Shown here piece by piece: positions 57,620-64,000 of a stretch of DNA of 64,000 nucleotides. The notes beneath the pieces were generated by a model, which saw nothing but the letters and a program-made list of their open reading frames with translations, was not told the DNA's origin and made no database searches. This stretch comes from Cacajao melanocephalus (lineage: Eukaryota > Chordata > Mammalia > Primates > Pitheciidae): the NCBI GenBank assembly GCA_963573385.1, contig CAUYLG010066169.1, forward strand, positions 1 to 64,000, given 5' to 3'. How positions within the stretch are numbered: the stretch's first letter is position 1; every line of letters starts with the position of its first letter. The position numbers were made by a program, and so were the translations under genes.

Positions 57620-58887
57620 GTGTTTCTGCTTTTGCTCAAGCGCCTACCAAGCCCTGCCCATCTGCAGGAGGAGCACCTCCTGCTAACCCTGATTGGACTG
57701 TTTCAGACCTAGCTGTTCATTTTCTCAGCACAACCTTCTCATTCCTGCTTTTGAGATGTGCTTTCAAGTTTTCTGAAATGTTCAATTTCCTGTTTTTTCA
57801 CTTGAATCCCAGAATTCTAGCTGTATACTCAGGCTTTAAATTTGACCTCTTCCCCTCTGCCCAACCTGGAGGTTTGGACTTGGGTCCTGAACTCAGCTCT
57901 TTGAGGTTTGCCTGTCATTATCGCTTGATTAGTTACCCTGAATCATGTTTTCAATAAACATTTTTTTCCCTGTATTCTAACCCTTTCTGCTACTTTTCTC
58001 CTACATGTGATACTTCCTAAGGCCTGTGGAACTCTGCTAGGTCTCGCTGACCTGGTCAGGTTCTAATCCAGTTTTTTCAGGTCTTTCTTTGCTTGTTTCC
58101 CTTAACTTTGGGCACATAGACAACGGCAGAGCTCATGAGTGTAAAGGTAGATTCCTTAATAGAAGAATCAAGAAAACTTCTGATAGAGGCACTGCTAGTA
58201 ATTTCTCAGCATCACTTTATAAGGAACTGGGAGTATAGGAAGCTATTGTCTCATATTTCAGTGTCTGTACAGCCAGAGCAGAGCAAAAAAAAAAAAAAGA
58301 AAAAAAAAAAAGAATCCCAAATACCTTTCACTGAAGGGATATTGTCATGATTAGAAAAGAAGATATTGGCCACATAAATTTGGTCTCTGTGTAAAAAGAA
58401 GATGGCTTCAACTCAATTGACAGATTATTTTTTTAAAAAATAAATTTATTTTTGGCTTTGGATGGAAACCTCTCCCAGCTTTCTAATTACCCAGAAATAG
58501 CTTTTTCTAGGACCTTTTGAGAATAAAAAGAGCCATTCAGAGAGGATGAGGAAAGTATCTGAAAGCCAAAAAAAAAAAAAAGCTAGAGTACTGGGTTTCC
58601 TGGGGTCTTTTTCTCAACTGTCAACAGTGTTTGGGACAGTTTGGCGCCAATGCCATGGTCATGGGGACTGTGTCTTCCACAGCAGAAGGAGGAAGACTGC
58701 ACCTGTTCAGCTAGGCCTGCTAGACACTCACTGGACAGATTTACTCTAAAACCAGTTGTCCTCAGGGGAAAAAATATGCTTCTTCTTCTTTACCTACAAG
58801 ACAAGAACAAGGATGAGAGAGGACAGTGGGCATACAGCCTGGGGTACTCCAGGGTAATACAGCTCCATAGAAAAACCCTTAACAGCA
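57620..58887. other. Mostly unique intron with A-rich runs
   Basis: CAATAAACAT at about 57952 is followed by T-rich, not A-rich, sequence, so it is not convincing as a polyadenylation site. Interrupted A-runs lie at 58284-58311 and 58569-58582. No exon recognised. Confidence 0.4.
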
Positions 58888-58889
58888 TG

Positions 58890-59250
58890 TCATATGGTTG
58901 GATAGTGTCCCACCCAAATCTCATCTTGAATTGTAGCTCTCATAATTCCCACTTGTTGTGGTTGGGACCTAGTGGGAGATAATTGAATCATCAGGGTGGC
59001 TTCCCCCATACTGTTCTCGAGGTAGTGAGTAATTCTCATGAGTTCTGATGGTTTTATAAGGAGAAATCCCTTTCTCTTGGCTCTCATTGTGTTTTCCCTG
59101 CCGCCATGTAATAAGTGCATTTCACCTTCCGCCATGATTGTGTGTCCTTCCCAGCCAGGTGGAACTGTGAGTCCATTAAACCTCTTTTTCTTTACATATC
59201 ACCCATTCTCAAGTATGTCTTTATCAGCAGCATGAAAACGGACTAATAAA
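58890..59250 (+). repeat. THE1/MST solo LTR, sense
   Basis: TCATATGGTTGGATAGTGTC to GGACTAATAAA, with CCATTAAACCTCTTTTTCTT. GCATG (58885-58889) and ACATG (59251-59255) fit a 5-bp TSD with one change. Same family as the LTRs at 40834 and 42738. Confidence 0.92.
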
Positions 59251-59255
59251 ACATG

Positions 59256-59590
59256 AAAGGGACCTGACTGAGGGTATGGTGGATTTCAATGAGAATTTTA
59301 CAGAGAAGACACAAGGAAGGACAGAGGATCATTTGCAACCTGCACATTCCAATAAAAGCCTCAGCTCCAGCTGGAAAGAGTGATGAAATGTTGAAAGGTG
59401 AATGGCCTCAGAGTCAGATGAGTGAGGAAAGCACTGTATCTGCAGCATCTTACTGACTGTCTTCTGGTTACCAACCCGATCTTTTTGCCCCAGAATAAAC
59501 ACTTTGTAGTGGTTTGTGCTCCATGAATATAGACCCTGGCTTCCCTGGTTTCTCTGATTACTCTCTGAGTGACCCCCAAACAATGTAGTT
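59256..59590. other. Unique intron, nothing recognised
   Basis: No repeat or exon recognised. Confidence 0.45.
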
Positions 59591-59594
59591 AGCC

Positions 59595-59750
59595 TCTATT
59601 TATCTTCTGTGTGAAACAGGAGTTGCAACAAACTCTCCCTCATTGTGTAGTTTTGAGGTATATATGAGATAACACGTGTCAAACACAGCACACTGCTAGG
59701 TACACAGTAAAGATTATTAAAAGTTAGCTGCCATAATTGTCATCATCCAT
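59595..59750 (+). repeat. MIR 3' half, sense
   Basis: GAGGTATATATGAGATAACA, CACACTGCTAGGTACACAGT and GTTAGCTGCCATAATTGTCA follow the MIR 3' half. Confidence 0.72.
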
Positions 59751-60149
59751 ATTAATATAGTTAGTTGGACTCAATAACTTGGGAGACGTGCATAGAGTAA
59801 TAGCTGGAGTTCTGTTGCCTGGTTGTGCCCCATCTAAGGGTTAACTTGCAGATTATAAACAAGCTCCCTTTTCCATATTCCACTTTCCACTTTCCAGGGG
59901 CTTGACTTCAAAGTTTAGGCTCTCTGTACCCTACAATTTGAATTTGTACTGCTTTTGGTTCAACTGTGAAATTGTGGTATGCTGGAGCTTAACTCAGCCA
60001 GGCTTACTATTTTAAATTTTCTCTTACAGCCCATTTGGCATTACATAGATCTTAAAGCTGGTTTCACACTCCATTGTATCAAAGGTTAGAGGTCAATTTA
60101 CAACATAGCAGGAGTGGACAGTAATAGCATTTGGCACCTAGATCTCTTT

Positions 60150-60330
60150 TTCATACAGTGTGAAGCATTTTAGAAATACTAACCTCAGTGGGGTTCTCAG
60201 ATTAGCTCTGTTTTGAATTAGCCCCTCCAATCTGGGTGGTAAAATGCAAGCGGTGAGGTTAAATGACCTTTTCCAAGTTCAGAAACACAGAGCCTTTGAG
60301 ACAGAGATTCATGTTTAAAACTTCAGCCTT
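60150..60330 (-). repeat. MIR, antisense, diverged
   Basis: GGTGAGGTTAAATGACCTTT, CAGAAACACAGAGCCTTTGA and GATTCATGTTTAAAACTTCA are consistent with reverse MIR. Confidence 0.55.
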
Positions 60331-60654
60331 TGTTGCTTTGCTTTGTTTTGTTTCTCCTCCTTCTTGGCCTTCCCTGGAACCAAATGCCTTCTCTGACATT
60401 TGTAAGTCTTTTTTATTGAGAAGGAAATGACATTAGTTTATGATATTTGTCTAATTTTGTCCTCTGTTTGGTGGGTGGAGATTTTGTTACTGAACACAGG
60501 GCATCAGGAGGGGAGAGGGTGGAGAATCATGCTGTGGGTCTATTGCTGCCAGTTACCATGATGGCTTATAAAGTCATTGGAATGACAAGAGCTGCAAAGA
60601 CTTCCTTGGGAATCAGCCACCAACACTAGTCCTGTAGAGAGATTCTGAAAGCTC

Positions 60655-60683
60655 GGGGTGTGTGTGTGTGTGGGGGGGGGGGT
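60655..60683. repeat. (TG)n(G)10 low-complexity tract
   Basis: GTGTGTGTGTGTGTG followed by ten G. The G-run is a possible sequencing-difficult site. Confidence 0.9.
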
Positions 60684-60847
60684 GTCATTTTACAACTGTC
60701 ATGAATACTCACTTTTATTTTCTAAAAGTATAACTTTTCAGCAGATCTTCCCCCTCCAACGCCCTAGAAAAGTTGTAGGGCTGCCATTGCTGGCTCTTAC
60801 AACTCTTCAAAGTGAAAATGAAGTAGCAACAGAAGACAAAAGTGTAG

Positions 60848-60890
60848 ATGGAAGAGAGGGAGGAGGAGAAGGAGGAAGAAGAGGAGAAAA
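60848..60890. repeat. (GGA)n purine tract
   Basis: GAGAGGGAGGAGGAGAAGGA followed by GGAAGAAGAGGAG. All-purine, 40 bp. Confidence 0.85.
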
Positions 60891-63800
60891 ATGTTTTACT
60901 AAATAATTGCTGAACAAGACACCTCAGCAAAATGGAAATATCACATCTTTTTCTTTCTATTATTATTTTCCTTCTAGGATGAGAAAACACTTTAAATATT
61001 TCAGGTTCAACCATAATTGCATTTGAACAACAGGTTAACTCATTAATGGGAGGTGGCCTGCTTTGGCTCGGGGGTTATCTCCAGTATTAGTGGAGAAATG
61101 GTTGGGTGATCTAATCAGAGACGTATTCCTTTGAATCAGTGTCACTGAACAACAAAGGATCACTGCCCTGCTGAATTTGGTGTAATGGATTTTGGCCTTA
61201 CTGATATTTAAATCATCAACCCATATATAAAGATAATACCTTTTGATTATTTGTCTCACCATTTTCCAGTCAGGAAAGTTAGAAGTTATTGCACATTGTT
61301 TAGCAGGAACTTGACTTTTTCTATCACTTGGTAGGGAAGAGCTTCTTGTTTGCTATTTTAAGCTTTATGAATGTGTCCAGTTTATGAAGCTAACAAATGC
61401 CTTTTTAGTATTCTGGACACTGCGCCCTCATTTCATTATGTGGTTCTTTCCATTCAGCATTGGACACATTTATAGACAAAGACAAGCAAGAGAAATGTTT
61501 TATTTTCTTAGCTTCGTGGCACATTAAGGAGGAACCCCGCTATTCTACCCTTCACAGCTCATGCTAGAGCACACATCAGTGTTCAGTCTAGGCTCTCAGT
61601 CAAACATCAAAAACTGAGAGTAAATTCTGAAATGCTATTTTGGGTGCTGTTAAAGGTATGTCTGTGGCAAATTCAGCAGAGTGATGTTCAAATCCCTGCT
61701 GAGGACTCAACAGGAATGCTGAATCTCTGAGTGTTTCACCAAATTCTACCTCGGTGGGAAGTTGCAGAATACAAAATATTTCTCTTATAGACCCCAGCAA
61801 CATGCTTATGGAAGACCTAAGTATACATCCAAATAAAATAATTAAAATACAGCTCACTCATTGCTGTTCTACTTTCCAAAATAGAAAGTGCTCATCAATA
61901 TTCAAGGTACTTAGTTCCATGGCTAGTTTTGCCATCTCCAGGAAACAAGGACCAAGAAGGCTGAGCAGGTTTGAAGAGACTGAACATTCTCCATCTGTTC
62001 AAAAGGAAGAGATTGAGCATCCTCTTCCTTTTCAGGAGCTTAAGAATATGACAGAGAACCTCAGTCATCAAGACTTTCACCTTTGGGAAGCTCTCATTGT
62101 TTATGAAACTAAAATTAAATGCATATAAGACGTACTTTCATGAATGGAAGATGTACTTAAAGGTGGACTTAAAGTTACTTGGTAGTGTCATTTTGAATGG
62201 AAAATTGTCCTATGAGGCCAAATAGAAGTCTTTCTTAGTTTTCTCTGACAATATCTTATAGTTGATTCACTGGTAAGTTAATATTGAAAACTGCTTGGCT
62301 TTCAACAAACAGTCTAGACTTTGCCAGTCGCAGACTACGCTGATATGTCTTGCCTTTATTAGTAGGTTTAGCTATTTCTAGTTCATACATATTCTGTTTT
62401 GTGGGTTTTCTCTTATATTCTCAAGAAAGGAATAAGGAACTTGAAGAAATATCCCTAAGCGATAATTCTTTTATGATAGTCCCTGATCCTCTATCTTAGG
62501 GTGATTATCTGAAAATTGTTTACATGATCTAAGTTCATCTAACTTTTTGGTGAAATAACAGATATACTATCCCACCATGTTCACAATCCTATTTATAATT
62601 CTTCTGGATGATGGATCTACAGAATGAATAATCTTTTACTATGTTCTTCTCTCCCAGCTGAAACTGTGAGAGCCAGATACCAGTTTAGGGTTTTGGCTTT
62701 TCAAATTATTAAATATCTGGAGATCCTGTGTAATTTGGGGTCGGGGTGGAGTACGGTACCATTTCCTAGTGAAAAAATATTATTATATCTTTTTTTCATG
62801 AAAGTATAATATAAAAAAAATCTCCAACGTTCTGTCTGATATTTGCTGGCAGTAGTAGTATCTCTTCTCCCTGTTAAGTAACTACTCTGGGAACAAGACT
62901 TCAAGCAACTGGGGCACCCAGGGCAGCCACTGCTTTTGTGTCTGAAAAGCTCTTCTTCACTGCTATGCCTATCATCAGGGACATCTTTGATAGTGGCAAT
63001 CTAGAAGAGCCTCTATCAGGGCTTCTCTAACTGTAGAAAGATCAGGTGAAAGATTAGGTTTTATCCTTCATTTCCAAACTGTCAGAGACATGCTTTTGTA
63101 AGAGACTATAAAAATGAATTGCTAGAAACCTATCAAGAAAGAAAAGACGTGTAAATACCAGTCTGCTGATCCTACACTTGGATGTTGAGACAAGTCAAAT
63201 CGCTGAAAAGTTTTTGATTATTTCATTTCAATTCCCATACTTAAATAATTATGGACAAGTAACAAATAGTTTGAAGACCAGCACCAGTCTCCACATTTTG
63301 AATAGCACCGACCTAGTTTCCTTGATAGAGGAAGGCCATCTTAGTTCTACTCTCTGGACAAACTAACATCCCTGTTGAACCGTAGGAAGGAAATGGTTAT
63401 TCAACGTTCTCTCAAGTTGCTTTGTGAAGGAAATTTTTGTAACAATCCAGCACGTCACCTTTCTCACAGCCCACTCAAGTGTCCTGAAATAAAGCACACT
63501 TTTTTTATCACCTTCCTTTGACTAGGGGAGTGTTCTCTCACTCAGAGAATACTCTTTGGCTTTCCTGTTTCATCTTGCTTAAAATGTTTGAATTCAAGAA
63601 TTTAGAGAATTTGGCAAAAATCCCAAATTCCTCTTGAATTTCTTCCATATGCCACAAGGACAAATGTACAATTGAGTATCAGAAAGAATGTGGGTAAATA
63701 GTTCCCCAGGGTGGATATGTAAATCAAGCATTACTAAGAATTCTGGGCTATATGAATTAGCATTCATATATAGATAATGAAACGTCTGGAGTGAAGGGAC

Positions 63801-64000
63801 AATTGCACAGGAAGCCACTCGTCTGTCTCCTTATATGTGGAGACATCATTTACAAAACAAATGATACAAATCTATGTCTTTCCCATATTTATTATTACTG
63901 ATATATCTTAAATGTACAACTGGAAGAGTTGTGTTTTTTTTTTTTTAATGAACATTTTTCTTTTCACTCAATTTTTCTCCTATCTCTTTTTGTTATAAAA
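60891..64000. other. Unique intron to window end, nothing recognised
   Basis: About 3.1 kb with no transposon, exon, CpG island or RNA gene recognised. A T12 run lies at about 63935-63946. Confidence 0.45.

Noticed and set aside
57952..57975. AATAAA near 57952 as a gene end
   Set aside because: No upstream exon structure and no downstream support; isolated AATAAA is common in AT-rich DNA.
61754..62128. 124-codon open frame in unique sequence, plus strand
   Set aside because: It starts at GTG; the first ATG leaves about 108 codons. No domain, no splice context and no recognised homolog. Length alone is not evidence in AT-rich intron.

Overview
The window is primate, almost certainly human, nuclear DNA. 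It is AT-rich and CpG-poor, and is dominated by Alu, L1, MIR, MaLR/ERV LTR and Tigger1 repeats. I see no bacterial-type operons, CpG island, rRNA or tRNA gene, or CRISPR array.

One protein-coding exon can be supported. It lies on the minus strand at 4592-4694 and has clean splice signals. Its 34 codons match residues of about 108-141 of cytosolic aspartyl-tRNA synthetase (DARS1, chromosome 2q21.3 in human, near MCM6/LCT and CXCR4). On that reading, 1-4591 is the following DARS1 intron and everything from 4695 to the right edge is the preceding intron or 5' side of the gene. I searched for the earlier DARS1 exons and a promoter to the right and found neither, so the intron would exceed 59 kb here.

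Layout: 1-4.5 kb holds Alu, a 5'-truncated L1 with target-site duplications (TSDs), FLAM, Alu and an MLT1-like LTR. 4.6-7.7 kb holds the exon and unique intron. 7.8-13.9 kb holds Alus, MIR, an L1 and a scrambled AT-rich duplication. 14.7-19.8 kb holds old antisense L1s, Alus and a strong perfect hairpin. 19.8-30.7 kb is mostly unique, with an old L1, MIRs and microsatellites. 30.7-43.6 kb is one Tigger1 DNA transposon opened twice: by a full-length L1 (itself carrying an ERV solo LTR and a small retrocopied mRNA end) and by a THE1-type provirus with both LTRs. 43.6-50.2 kb is mostly unique with MIRs. 50.2-52.8 kb holds an Alu, a GA-rich paired element and a 5'-inverted L1 interrupted by an Alu. 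52.8-55.6 kb is mostly unique. 55.6-59.3 kb holds an Alu, MLT1, MST, a 28-bp minisatellite and a THE1/MST LTR. 59.3-64 kb is unique with MIR traces.

No new multi-gene system is present. The most unusual signals are structural: the 28-bp-arm hairpin at 19708-19771, the duplication at 11054-11213 with a 36-nt insert copied from 1.4 kb away, the 81-bp mRNA-end retrocopy at 35960-36040, the jump-back duplication inside the L1 at 38.2-38.5 kb, and the paired GA-rich element at 14.7 and 51.1 kb. Repeat family names come from memory of consensus sequences, not from a database run.
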